DNA from: Gnetum montanum
Lineage: Eukaryota; Streptophyta; Gnetopsida; Gnetales; Gnetaceae
Direction of reading: 5' to 3'
DNA length: 64,000 nucleotides
Assembly: GCA_015680685.1 (NCBI GenBank)
Contig: MNCI01005513.1
Span: 293,099-357,098 of the forward strand
In this document: in pieces, positions 33,047 through 44,460 of the stretch
Position numbering within the stretch: the stretch's first letter is position 1
Layout of the letters: each line of letters opens with the position of its first letter
Made by a program: the position numbers and the translations under genes
Notes under the pieces: model-generated
Seen by the model: only the letters and a program-made list of their open reading frames with translations
Told to the model about the DNA's origin: nothing
Database searches by the model: none

Positions 33047-35220
33047 TTAATTCTGTTTGTTAGAATGGGGGATGTCCCCCATAAATAAACTTTCAATCAT
33101 AGCTTGAATTAAAAAATGGAAGGTTAGGATCATGCATCTTGGAAATATTGGGACCCGGTCATATCCAACCCATTTGGTGTCTTTTGATGTGGTGGTTGGA
33201 ATGTGCCCAAACTGGGGTTCACACACTTGATTAATGTTGACATAGTGGGGCAAGTTGTAAGATGTGGTTACTTAATAAGGAGTTGACCCACTATGGCACT
33301 CATGACCGTAAAATGGTATGTAATGATTGGTATGTCTCCCTATGTGGCTATATTCATTGGGCCCCATAGTTGTTGGAGTTTTGATTAGTAGCCCTGATAA
33401 GGTAACACGAGGCGTTGGGTTTGAGGAGAAAGATGCACCACAGTGTTGAACTTGTGCTAAGTGGGAGGATGTAGTGGTCTCGGAACTGTGCTATCCATTT
33501 CTATGGTCATGTATAAAGAAAGGATGCTTCCGATGTTGTGGAGGACGTCCACTGTTGTCGATAGTAATAGTGCAGGTGATGTTCGTGGGTTGGTGCTATG
33601 GTGCAAAACCTTCTAGAACAATTGGTGGCGATGTAGAAGGAGGTGAAGGGTGAGAATATTGAGAGTAAGCAGAAGCATAAGGAACATGAGGTGGTGATCT
33701 TGTTGGAAAGGACATGGGCTGATAGTACTTAAGAGAATAATAACAATGTGGCGAGATAGAAGATGTTGACCAAACTAGGGAAACAAGATGTTCAACCTAA
33801 TAAGTGCTTAGGTTTGAATGATATGAAGGGTGTGACTAGTTTGAGGGTGGCCTCCCCCACAATTGGGAATTTTGCCACTATGATTGAACACGGTAATTTT
33901 GTATGAACTCTGGATGTAACATTCTTTCCCAATGCTCATGTAAATGTGATAAGATTGGGAATTAACCTTTGGGGTGATCGTACAAGCAAATGTTACATTG
34001 ATACATATGATTAGCAATTGAGTTCTTGTTCTCTTCAACCCTTCTTTTTGATTGTCTAAGGGTGTTCTGTCCTACTTCTTGGTTCATCATAGTTCTACCT
34101 CTAATAGTTTTGGCATATTCTCCACATTTTTCATGTATCCATTCCATCATCTTATTGATCTTTGTCTCAATTTCATCTAGTGATTATAGTAATGGCAAAG
34201 ATGGTTCCACCTCCTTGAGATGTGTTGATTTCTCCTCTTCATGATTATGGACCTTTGTTAAATTGAGATTTTGGTCTCGTTGAGATTTTTCAACATTCTC
34301 CCATTTAGCCATTTCTCCTTCTTCTTTTGCTAGCTACTTAATAAGCTCTTGGAATTGATGGGTTTGTAGTTCATATAGTTGACCTGGAACATACATCCCT
34401 AAGGTTTCCCTTGTTTCATTACGAAGCCCATCTATGATATGGTACATTGGCCTCTCCTCGAAGAACCCATGGCTTGGGCAGTTGTTTAATAGTGCATAAT
34501 ATCTTTTTAAGGCCATGTCCAAGGGTTCATGTTGTGCTTGTTTCCATTCTTCGATTTGTCTTCTCAAGGCTGACACTCTTGCATAAGTTTGATATCTTTC
34601 ATTAAAGAGTTCTACCATTGTTGGCCAATGTCGAATTGATTTTGATTTTAAAGACCTATACCATACTTTTGCTTGGCCAACGAGTGTCATGGGAAAGAGC
34701 TTAAGTTTTTGCCATCCATTATCAATATTTTTCCATATACAGGCATCATGAAACGCTTGTAAATGATGTTGCGGATCTAAATGATAGCCTCCTGAAAACT
34801 TGGGAAAGTTGTTTAAATCAAGCCTAGGTAGACAGCTTTCCTAAAGATGCTTGTAGGATATTTGAACAGCCTCTTATATATGCGTTAGGCTCTTAGCGGT
34901 CAATAGGGGTTCATCATCACTAAGTAGGTTATAAGTTTGTGAGTCGGGACGATGTTGTCTTTGTTCATGTTGGCGTTCTTGACTTTGCCCATGGGTTTGA
35001 TTTTTATTTCTACGTCGACCTCTTAAAGAATAGTTATTCATTCTTGGGGATGTCCCATTCGCTAGAGGTGTCTGAGTTGGATGACAAAAGTTCTTGAGTA
35101 TCGTTGTTTATGAACATATGAAACTCCTGCATAAGATGGAGTACTCCAAACTCCTTCGTTGGTTCTCTAATGAATTGCTATGCTAGATGTTGTGTTATCA
35201 CAATCTTGTAAAAGATACAT
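33047..35220 (-). pseudogene. gag: Gag polyprotein, element D
   Basis: Starts MYLLQDCDN shortly after the primer site. The Gag domain (34690-34334) is open: MTLVGQAKVWYRSLKSKSIR, RYYALLNNCPSHGF, HIIDGLRNETRETLGMYVPG. A helical stretch precedes a knuckle CNICLYDHPKG (near 33.97 kb, C-x2-C-x3-H). The tail is Pro/His-rich and ends DIPHSNKQN at 33047. There are several stops. It is clearly a diverged copy of gag A, with an extra N-terminal stretch rich in Arg/Gln near 34.98-35.1 kb. Confidence 0.75.
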
Positions 35221-35335
35221 TGTTGTGAATTGTGTGTGACTTAACTAAATTTAATTTCTTTCCTTGAAACATATATTGTTAATACCCTATTACAACAATT
35301 TTATATGATATAACTAATCTAGATAACTAGCACCA

Positions 35336-35354
35336 TACCTAGTAATGGCGCCAA
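35336..35354 (-). promoter_or_regulatory. tRNA-Asp-type primer binding site (element D)
   Basis: TTGGCGCCATTACTAGGTA directly after the 5' LTR. Its first 12 bases include TGGCGCC, as in the Asp-type site, with a few mutations downstream. Confidence 0.65.
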
Positions 35355-36515
35355 TGATGAGTGGTGAGGTACCCCTACACTCAACCATACAAATACGAGT
35401 GTTCATGCACAATCCAGTTGAACTCCACAAATGGGCTAGTTGTGGTTTCTAGATAGTTCCTCTTTGATCGCAGTTCGCTGTCTTCCCACTTGGACTGGTA
35501 TTTATGTTATCACGTAGAGTTTAGTCCAGAGTGATGTGTATGATGTGGTTCTAAACTAGTGGTTCTCTTAGAGGCAATGTAAAATAACTTTTATTGGACT
35601 AAGGAGGAGAGAGAGAGAGAATCTAACCATGAGGAAATAGGAGGAGAGAATCTAAGCTAGCCTAAGTATGATGAGTATTTGTTCCTCATTGAACTCCGCA
35701 AACAGGCTAGTTGTGATATCTAGATAGTTCCTCATTGATCGCAATTTGTTGTCTTCCCACTTGGACTTGTATTTATGTTTTCATGTATAGTTTAGTTCAG
35801 AGTGATGTGTATGATGTGGTTCTAAACTAGTTGTTCTCCTAAAGGTAATGTAAAATAACTTTTATTAGACTAAGGAGGAGAGAGAGAGAGAATCTAACCA
35901 TGAGGAAATAGGAGGAGAGAATCTAAGCTAGCCTAAGTGTGATGAGTATCCATTCCTTAATCATTCGTACACATCTTGGACCTCGTGTACCACTACCACT
36001 GGGATTACTAAGCTGATGTCCTAGGTATGGTACTGGGTTACCAAGTAGTTACACTTAAATGCTCGTGGTTAAGTCGTACTCATTCTTCGATTAATAATAG
36101 GGATAGGAAATGAGGGTGAGAGATATTAATTATGAAAGAAATAAATAATAATTAAAGAACTAAAACTAAGTGAATATTGCAATGATGAAGTAATCTGAAT
36201 CTTTATTACTGGTCATGTGCATGTCCAAGTATCTTACACTCGAATAAAGGTGTCATACAATTACAATCATCACATTGTGGGCATGCACTAGGAGAAAGGA
36301 TTGAGAAGAACTAATAAATGACTGAAAAACTAATTGACTAAGAACTAATTCCTAACTAACTTTCCCATGCGCCCACATGTGTATTTATAAGTCCACACAG
36401 GAGTCACAATATCGTGTATCTGATATTGTTATTTAGGTCACGATATTGCGTACCTGATATCATGGATCTGATATCGCAAGTCTGATATCGAAGCTTGACA
36501 AATCATGGTTCATCA
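35355..36515 (-). repeat. Element D 5' LTR with an internal tandem duplication
   Basis: Same family as 27239-28063. A 271 bp segment is present twice in tandem (starts near 35420 and 35691, both at GAACTCC), which explains the 1161 bp length. The two units differ at scattered sites, so the duplication is not recent. Confidence 0.8.
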
Positions 36516-36536
36516 TACCCTAATGATTGAATGAAA
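36516..36536 (-). repeat. PPT-side remnant beyond the D 5' LTR
   Basis: TACCCTAATGATTGAATGAAAA matches the interior sequence expected beside a 3' LTR, not host flank. It ends at a short CATGAT homology with LTR B. Confidence 0.55.
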
Positions 36537-36895
36537 ACATGATCTGGTTGAATTTTGTGGATGGGACTAGTTGTGGCATCTAGATCATTATGTTTTGATC
36601 GTAGTTTACTATCTTCCCACTTGGACTATTGGTAGCTTAGTCATGTATGGTTTAGTCTAAAGTGAGACATATGATTCTTGATGTTGTTTCAGACTTATGC
36701 TACTTCTAATGATAATGAAGAAATTAATGATTTAAAGTAATTAACAATAAACATTAAAGTCTAAACTAGCCTACGGGCCATGATTGTTCATTCCCAGCTT
36801 ACTATAAACATCTTGAACCCATGTATCCACTATTGGAATTACGAAACGCTATCTTAATGGGTGAGACAAACAATAACATTGTTGGGGTTACCAAG
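36537..36895 (-). repeat. Element B 5' LTR, first part
   Basis: Matches 11335-11690 of the other B LTR but lacks about 55 bp at its start. It is interrupted by element C after GGGGTTACCAAG. CCAAG (36891-36895) is one half of the target duplication. Confidence 0.7.
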
Positions 36896-37245
36896 TGATG
36901 AGTGATGAGGTACCCCTATGCCCAAGCATACGAATCACAAAGCGTTCAGGCATGATTTGGTTGAATTCTATGGACTTTATAGTTTCCGATGCACTAGTCT
37001 TTTAGGAAGTGAATCTTTCCCTGAGATCATTTGTTGTCTTCCCAATTACATTTGTGAAGTACAAAGATATGGTTAAGTGTAATCAAGGCATATGATTTTT
37101 ATCATTTTATATTTTATGGTTTTGGTGTTTAAAGAGACATAAAGTACTTGGATTAACTAATTTAATTTAACTTGTTAACTAGTTTTTAAGTAGTCCTAAC
37201 ATAAGCATCCAGTCCCACTCTCCATACACATCTTGAACCCACGTA
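36896..37245 (-). repeat. Element C 3' LTR, truncated
   Basis: Matches 47122-47470 and stops near ACCCACGTA. The promoter half of the LTR, the PPT and the end of ORF2 are deleted. Confidence 0.7.
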
Positions 37246-38704
37246 AAGTGCGGATACATCTAGTATAGACACCGTAGGTGCCTTAAGCACTTTAGCGATT
37301 TAGTTAGCAACTACTTCAGTAACGATCTCTTGCCCTTTGCATTGCATAACCAATATAGTTACCTCTTCACCTTCCTCCAAATTCATTGAAAAGCAGGTAG
37401 CATTCCTAGAGATTTCTAGGAATAAATGATGTTAAAATAATGACACTGTCACCTCTCGAGCATTGGGATCTGACCTTGCGAGAAACTGTGTTCTTTGAAC
37501 ATATAATATTAGCCCACCTCTTTCCATCTAGCTAATTGTCCAAGCTACCTCATTCAGGTGACTCATCACTAGTCGATATACAGATGGGTTTGCATCACTC
37601 ATTCCTACATGCTGCTCCTGCTCACGTAAGAGTTGCTCTTGGATTTCACATAAGCACTCAATGATTGTGTAGGCCTTCGATGTTGTTTCTTGAGTAGGTG
37701 GTTATTGTTTCCATTCTTCAGTCACGACAAGTATCTTATCCTTCATCATTGCAGACCACAAGGCCAAAGGAGCATGTGTAATTATGTCATTTTCATAGCA
37801 AATGATCCTTGTCCTTCTGCCAAGTTTTCTAATGAGGCATCGAAAAGGTAGGGTTTTACTTCCACATTCATTTTCTTTAAAGTGCTTTTCAATCTCTAAA
37901 TAGATCAGTTGTGGAAGGTTTTCTGAAAATCTCCCGCTTAAAGCAACACATGCTCAAGTGGAAAATGTAGTTACCTTCCTAGGCCTCATCATTGGATTAA
38001 GATGGTAGGCTACTATTTTGAAGTGTATGCGTTCGATATTCCTTATTCACTATTTTGATGGTGCGTTATTTTGATGTTAGCGCACCATATTCCTTACGGT
38101 TGACCCCGTAACATCAATGAGCCCAATTCTTTTTGGCCTCATGGTCACCCTGTGTTGATAGCTCTTCCAGTTATGTCCCAATATCAAGTAACCCAAGCAC
38201 CTATGCAATACCTTCAACTAAGTAGGACACTTGAATATCATTGATTTTCACTATGGATCCTGGCCTTCTAGTATTCTAGAAGAAATACATCTCTCCCATG
38301 TACCACTTCCCATTGGAAGTGATGACTAGCCACATGGAAGAGATTTGCAATTATGTTTTCACCTCTAATGGAGCATGCTCTAAAAATGGCCAAAAATTTA
38401 GTTCTTAGAGAATTAAGTGTTGGATCTCACGAGGCCTGATGGTGTCGAGGCAGGCTTGTGTTACTGTGACTTCAAGCCTTGGTATGGGTCTTAGTGCTTT
38501 TCCTCGCTACGATTATTCTAATGGAATTTCTTCTTCAAGACTTTCTTGAATAGATTCCACTTTTGGTTTCTCTTGAAGAGGTCTTGTTGCATGGGTTGTC
38601 TCTGGTTTTTCCAAGGCTTGTTGTTGTTGGCCCTTCCAGTTCTGGGTTGTTTCTGCCTTGGTTGAGAGGATCATCCCTCTTGCATTTTTCAATCTTGGTG
38701 CCAT
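37246..38704 (-). pseudogene. ORF2 (env-position protein), truncated, element C
   Basis: Starts MAPRLKNARGMILSTKAE after a conserved splice acceptor. Further on, pieces such as LIYLEIEKHFKE and LPFRCLIRKLGRR align with the middle of the D ORF2 (YLIDIMRWFEE, LPFPSLIKKLCRC), despite frame breaks. The C-terminal coiled-coil is missing because of the deletion that also removed most of the 3' LTR. The N-terminal 64 codons are open. Confidence 0.5.
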
Positions 38705-38736
38705 CTAGAATCACAACATGACCATAGGTTAGCAAT
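38705..38736 (-). promoter_or_regulatory. Conserved 3' splice site and branch point before ORF2 (element C)
   Basis: TTGCTAACC (38728-38736) then TTGTGATTCTAG directly before the ATG. It has the same architecture as in A and D even though the surrounding sequence has diverged. Confidence 0.55.
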
Positions 38737-39141
38737 TATTGTGTAACATGAAACAATCAGGATACCTTATCTGCTTAGGATAGTTACACTTGGCTAAGTT
38801 GTGATTATGGCTCATTTAATTAATTTTAACTATTATTTTATTTATGTTTTAATGTTATTAAGTCATTTCTGAGGGCGTTGGAATGGTTAACTCTCAAAAT
38901 TTGATGAATTCATAGCATTGTATTCGTTAACCCTTTGGGGGAGTTAGAAAAATTTTCAAAAAAATTCATTGAAAACCTTAAGCTTTGCAGCCTCTATGAT
39001 GAAGAGATTATCTTAGGTAGTTGCAAGATCAAAGAACAAAGTGATTTGGATAAATAGTTGGGAAGTTATGGGCTCTAAAAAATGGTAAAAACTTCTCTTG
39101 TGTTATGAAGAAAATAACAAAAAATTTCAAAGTATGCAGCG

Positions 39142-39242
39142 GTATATATAGAGTTTTTGACATGCGTCAATGGGGCCTCGTTGACTGGGTTAGCTGCATC
39201 AATACGGTCAACTACGTCGATGGGGCCTCGTCGATGCAATTG
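39142..39242 (-). promoter_or_regulatory. Internal promoter-like cassette upstream of ORF2 (element C)
   Basis: In sense, a cluster of CATCGACG / GTTGAC / CATTGACG repeats (39242-39161) precedes CTCTATATATACC (39142-39153). The repeats are of the same type as those in the LTR promoters of C, B and X. It lies about 440 nt before the ORF2 ATG. Confidence 0.5.
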
Positions 39243-39291
39243 TTGAACATTGGAGACTTCTATTGACTTGGTCAAAACTTTTAGAGTACAA

Positions 39292-39386
39292 CGAGTTTTT
39301 GAGTGAAATTGGGATCAAATGGAAGCCCAAAAAGCCATNCGAGTTTTTGAGTGAAATTGGGATCAAATGGAAGCCCAAAAAGCCAT
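39292..39386. other. Assembly join: 47 bp direct duplication around a single N
   Basis: 39292-39338 and 39340-39386 appear identical, with one N at 39339. The repeat length is identical to the join at 25904-25998. Confidence 0.85.
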
Positions 39387-40979
39387 GAATAGGATGAAAA
39401 TAGTAGAAGAGGGTTTTGGAACTTAGAAATTTAGAAAATTTAGAAAATGATGTGGAGAATGAATTTAATGAGAGGTTTAGGGAGCACTAGGGAGGATACA
39501 CAATGGAATTTACAAAAGATAGGATTTTGGCAATGTCTAAAGTAAAGAACATAACTAACCAAGCTAAAAGATATTCAAGTGGGTCCTCCCCATAGCAAGC
39601 ACATGCCCTTTTTCCCTTTGCATAACCTCAACTAAGGAGTCTGTGGGCCCCAGGGTCAATTAATGGTCATGAAAGGTTAAGGACCAACTTGAAGAATCTA
39701 TCTAAGAATTCCAATACATCATACTAAGACATCGAGCATAACATAGAAACTGGCATTGAGGTGAGTTATGTTAGCATAGATGGATGACTCAGAACGTGGG
39801 ATGGAGTCCCAAATTGAGGTCATAAGAAGTCCCTTGTGAAGTTTGTGGTTAAAATGATGTAAGAAGATCCATCCTTAGTCCAGACCAAAACTAGCCTCTT
39901 TCATTGACTTCAAATCATCACTCCAAGACAAATCTACCCACTTAAGACACAAGAGTGCTTCCATAAAACAACCACCATTTCATAAAAAGAAGAAAAGAGA
40001 AGTAGGAAGTGAGAGAGAGGGTATTAGTTAGAGGGGACCTTTAGGCATGGGTAACATGTCTTTCTGGTCCCATAACTAGTGCTTGTAGCCTATTTATTTG
40101 TCTAAGGGATGTGCTTTGAATTCCCATCATTTTTTTGTATTTTTTTGTTTTATTTCTATTTTTTTTCTTTGAATTTTTGGATGAGAACCAGATCATGCAA
40201 AGACTTTATTTGACTTCTTATTGGTGGTTGGAATGGAATGGTAAGAAGTCCATGAAAAGACACTCAAGCACTCAACCAAGTAGACAAGGACAAAAAGTAT
40301 TGAGTTCCCTTGAAGTCCCATCCTATACAAACCTTTGAATCCTTCCCAATTCTAGAAACTACCAAGATCATCGATTAATTAAAAATTTCTTTAATGGAAG
40401 GGACCTCAAACTTATAGAATAAGGAAAGCCATAGATTTTGTTGGATGGGTGGATGACGTGGACTCACTGCCTATTCCATGAAAAAGAAACCATGTCATAG
40501 TCATCAGACATCAGAATTCAAAAATAAAAACCAAATAGTGACAATCACAACATTAAGCACAAACCATCATTAGTAAACAGTAATAGTTGCACTGTGTCAT
40601 ACGGTAATAAAGTACTTTACTAGTGGAAATAATGAAAAGTCACACTGAAAGAAAAAAAAGTAAAATCTATATAAGAAAGTGTAAATTAATTAGGAAAGGT
40701 AAAACATATTAACAATGTTGTAAAACAAAAAATTAAGAAAATCAATAGAACGAAAAACCAAAGAAAAAAAAAGAAAATATTAACAAAGTGTAAAACAAAT
40801 AGTAAAAGACTAAGGAGCCATGTGGATGCTTAGCATGGATGGCCATCTCCCACATGACTATGTTGAAAGGAAGAGATCCAGAAAATGGAGTATGGTTGTC
40901 CAGCCATTGAGGTGGTAGTTGCACTGGCTTTTCTTGGTTCTAGGAACGGTTTCACTTGTTGGATGTTGATCAACTACTT

Positions 40980-42030
40980 TTTATTTGGGCTCTCAGGCTT
41001 GTAGATTAACATGGCCCCAGAGGAAAAGGTTTGATCAATTATATAAGGTCCTTCCCATAACCTTTGAAACTTTGTCTTCTGGGGTATGTGTGTGGGGTTC
41101 TAGTACAAAATCTTATCTCTTGGTTGAAATTTCATTTTCCATATCTTGAGGTCATGATGTTGCTTGTTAAATTCCTTGTGCACCTCATTCAAAGATAGGG
41201 CTACTAATTGGTTTTCATCTAGCATGTTAAGTTTGATCAGTCTTTCTTTTTGTGCTAAACTTAGGCCAAGATTCATATCATAGGCTGTTGAGAGCATATG
41301 GATCTTGGATTGAATTGGGAGTGTTGGAAGTTTTCCATGCACTACCTTGTAGGAAGAATAGCCAATAGAAATTTTACATGTTGAGCGGTAAGCCTACAGG
41401 GCATCATTGTTTTTTGTACTCCAATCTTTCCTATATTTGTTGATGGTCTTTGTTAGGATCTTTGTGATATCCCTGTTGGTTACCTTTGCTTGACTATTGA
41501 CTTGGGGTGATAGGGTGTTGTTAATTTATGTCCAACCCCCAAGAATTGCATCAACTTTCTAAAAGTGCCACCTGTGAAATGAGTTCCATTATCAGAAATT
41601 AGTGCATGTGGCACCCCAAACCTATTTACAACATTTTGTTGTATAAATCTAGCAGTAGTGGATGATGTACAATTAGTGATGGCTACTGGTTCTACCCATT
41701 TGGTGCAGTAATCGACTGCTACAATGATATACGTCTTTTCATTGGACATGGGTATGATGGGAGCCATGAAGTGAATGCCCCATATGTCAAATGGCTCCAG
41801 TGGTTGAATCCACTATTAAGGATATTCTATTCATGTAGTCATCCCACCATCTCTTTTATAGTGTTCACAAGATTGGACAAACTGGTGGGCATCCCTGAAG
41901 ATTATAGGCCAATAGTATCTTGCCATCAGGATTTTTATGGCCATGCGCTTTGTGAGCATAGTGGCCTCTATAAGGCCCTCTGTGAGCATCCCAAACAATG
42001 TGTAGTTGATCTTCATCAAGGACACACCAA
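40980..42030 (-). pseudogene. Integrase, element C (Athila type)
   Basis: Zinc-binding part: GLIEATMLTKRMAIKILMAR, YYWPIIFRDAHQFVQSCEHY, with the second Cys of the CxxC replaced by Tyr. Core: YIIVAVDYCTKWVEPVAI (first Asp), VPHALISDNGTHFTGGTF (second Asp), LTTPYHPKS (Glu region, next residues lost to a break). C-terminal part: LAQKERLIKLNMLDENQL, EVHKEFNKQHHDLKIW and KMKFQPRDKILY, the pattern of Athila integrases. There are a handful of stops and shifts. Confidence 0.8.
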
Positions 42031-42034
42031 CATA

Positions 42035-43849
42035 TTAGGCCACCAACACACACTTTGTAGACGTGTTTGTTGATTTCCATGAACTATTTGGCCCTATGAA
42101 GAAATTATTGCTTCTTTCTAAAGTTAAGATCTTGTGGCATCTCCTAAGTGAGAAAATAGGTGAGAATGCTCCCATTGGTTTTGTAGGCACTTGATCATGT
42201 ATTGCTCCTGTAATGAGAAGTGCATCTAGAAACTGGTTAGAGAGCACACTCTCCTCCTCTTTATTATCCCATCTTAATTGAGTGAGGTGGTCAGCAACCA
42301 TATTCTCGATCCCTTTCCAATCTATCATCATGAGATTGAATTGTTGCAAGATCATGAGCCATCGTATGATATGGGGATCACCATCAACTTGTTCATTAGG
42401 AAGCAAATGGCACTATGGTCTTTGTGCACAAATACTTTATAAGCAAGCACATAGTGCCTAAATTTTTCAAGAGCATATACGACTGCCATTAATTCTTTCT
42501 CCGTGGTGGTGTAATTTAGCTATGTACCTACAATGCTTGGCTCATGCAATGGATGTAATATGAACATTTTTTATTGTCCAACTGCATAAGCACTACTTCT
42601 AAGGCATAATTAGATGCACCGATCATTTTGTGAAATGATTTAGACCAGTCTAGTGACTGTAGGATTGGAGTTTCTATGAATTTTTCCTTCAATTGTTGGA
42701 ATGGATGTTCATGCTTCATGGTCCAAATGAACGGAGCATCTTTTCTCATAAGCTCAACCAATGGCTTTATGATCTTAAAAGAATTCTCTATGAATTACCG
42801 ATAGTAGCCAGTATGTCCAAGGAATAATCAGACATATTTAACTATCTTTGGTTGGCATGTTATTCCTTGGATGATCCCTTATCTTCTCTAGGTCTACCTG
42901 AATCCCTTGTTGTGAAATTCAGTCCCCCAATACTATGCCTTCTTGGAACATTAGATGGCTTTTCTACCAATTGAGCCTAAGGTTTTTTTTATGCACATCG
43001 TTTTAGAATTTGCTCAATGCGATCCAAGGCTTGCTCAAATATAGCCCCATAGGTAGAGACATCATCCAGGAAGACTTCTACCATACTACCAATCTGCTAG
43101 TGGAAAATACTAAGGACTAAGTGTTGAAATGTTGCAGGGGCATTGCATACACCAAATGGCATCTTACAATATGCAAAAGTCCCCCAGGAACTAGTGAATG
43201 TTGTCTTGTCCTAATCTACTAGTGCAATTTGGATTTGGTTATATCCACTATAACTATCCAAGAAGCTATCATAACAATGCTTGGAGATAGTGTCCAACAC
43301 TTGGTCCACAAATGACAATGGAAAATGATATTTAAATGTTGCCATTTTCAACAGCCTAAAGTCGATGCAAACTCACCAGTTGCCATCTTTCTTTGACACA
43401 ATTACAAGTGGGCTAACCTATTCACTATCCATGATGGGATAAATGAACCCTACCTTTAGAAGTTGCTCTATTTCCTCCTAGACGATCTGCTTCAATTTGG
43501 GATTCAACCATCTCTATGGCTACCTTCTTAGCTTCATGGCTAGGTTACTATAAATGGAATGCTGGCATATCCTTTAATCGATTCTAATCAGCTCGAGATA
43601 TGACCAAGCAAAGGTTGTTGGCCATTTGTTCACCACCTTCAACAACTTTTCTTTTTATTCAAGAGCATGTTTGACATTGATTATGATAGGCTTACCATTG
43701 TTTAAGAATACATACTTCATGTTGATTAGTAGAGTTTTCAACTCTAGGGGCTCCTGCTTGAAGTTATCAGGGATTTCCAACTCTCCCCAATAGGTATCAT
43801 CATCTTCATCATCAGAGAGTTGCTGATGAACTTGTTCAAGTTCATCCAT
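42035..43849 (-). pseudogene. pol: Reverse transcriptase and RNase H, element C (Athila type)
   Basis: RT blocks: QLLKVGFIYPIMDSE, SPLVIVSKKDGNW, SFLDSYSGYNQIQIALVD, TFAYCKMPFGVCNAPATFQH and VFLDDVSTYG (catalytic x-LDD, Athila elements commonly MDD/LDD). RNase H: FIWTMKHEHPFQQLKEKFIE, MIGASNYALEVVLMQLD (Asp replaced by Ala-Ser-Asn context), and GDPHIIRWLMILQQFNLMMI then VADHLTQL, the characteristic end. An N-terminal acidic extension (MDELEQVHQQLSDDEDDDTY) precedes RT. Many stops; long runs between them are still readable. Confidence 0.8.
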
Positions 43850-43999
43850 GCTTTAAACATAAGCACATGTTAGGCTCTCAGTTGGTTCCATGCATAATGT
43901 GTTACTATCCAAGTCACCTATTATCCATTGGGTCCCCTCCTGTTTTGTGGCTACTACATATAGACACCTTTGAATATCTGTTTCTTATGCATAGTAATT

Positions 44000-44460
44000 G
44001 CATGCTTTAATTTTTGTACTTTTGATGAATCAAATCTTTTGCATGCAGTTTCACCTATTATCAATGTACATGATGCATGGAATGCACTTCTTCTCTGACC
44101 TTCCAAATTCATTTTCCTTGGAGATTTCCAAGGAGAGATCCCTTATGCCCATACGTGCATCTACTGTGCTCAACCATGCCCTTCCCATAATGATGCGAAA
44201 GTCACCTTTATAGTTCTCAACCTTGATCACAAGAAAATCGATAGGATAGGACTACTCACTAACTATGGTTACAATGTCTTCCATTAGCCCCAACAAGATA
44301 GTGATTGATTGGTTTGCCAATGCTAAATGGATGTTGCTCTTCTTAAGAGGTAGTAGGTTCTAGGTTTTGTACATGTCATGGAAAATGCTATTAACACCAA
44401 AACTAGAATTAAGAAAAGCCTTGCATAGCTCATGTCCAGCAATCTACAGGTAAAGGAGTG
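44000..44460 (-). pseudogene. Aspartic protease region, element C
   Basis: IAGHELCKAFLNSSFGVNSI corresponds to the ALLDSGASVNxI block, with the catalytic Asp changed to Asn. It is followed by LPLKKSNIHLALANQSI and FRIIMGRAWLSTVDARMG (the second block, ILGRxWL). In Athila elements the protease sits between Gag and RT, as here. The substitution would abolish activity. Confidence 0.65.

Larger units (their letters stand above)
27239..36515 (-). mobile_element. Element D: pol-less Athila-like LTR retrotransposon
   Basis: Direct LTRs at 27239-28063 and 35355-36515 flank 7.29 kb. In sense order: Asp-type primer site, gag (35220-33047), about 2 kb of spacer with an internal promoter-like cassette, splice acceptor, ORF2 (31030-28251) and PPT (TTGTGGGGGTA). 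No pol motif is present. It has the same layout as A. A 21-22 bp PPT-side remnant follows the 5' LTR at 36516, so the right border is a recombination product and not a clean insertion end. Confidence 0.8.
38740..40940 (-). other. Non-coding spacer between pol and ORF2 (element C)
   Basis: No coding frame. It shares the AAGTGGGTCCTCCCCAxAGC block (near 39580) and the AGGCATGxGTAACATGTCTTTC block (near 40040) with the A, D and X spacers. It therefore lies downstream of pol here but downstream of gag in the pol-less elements. Confidence 0.6.
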
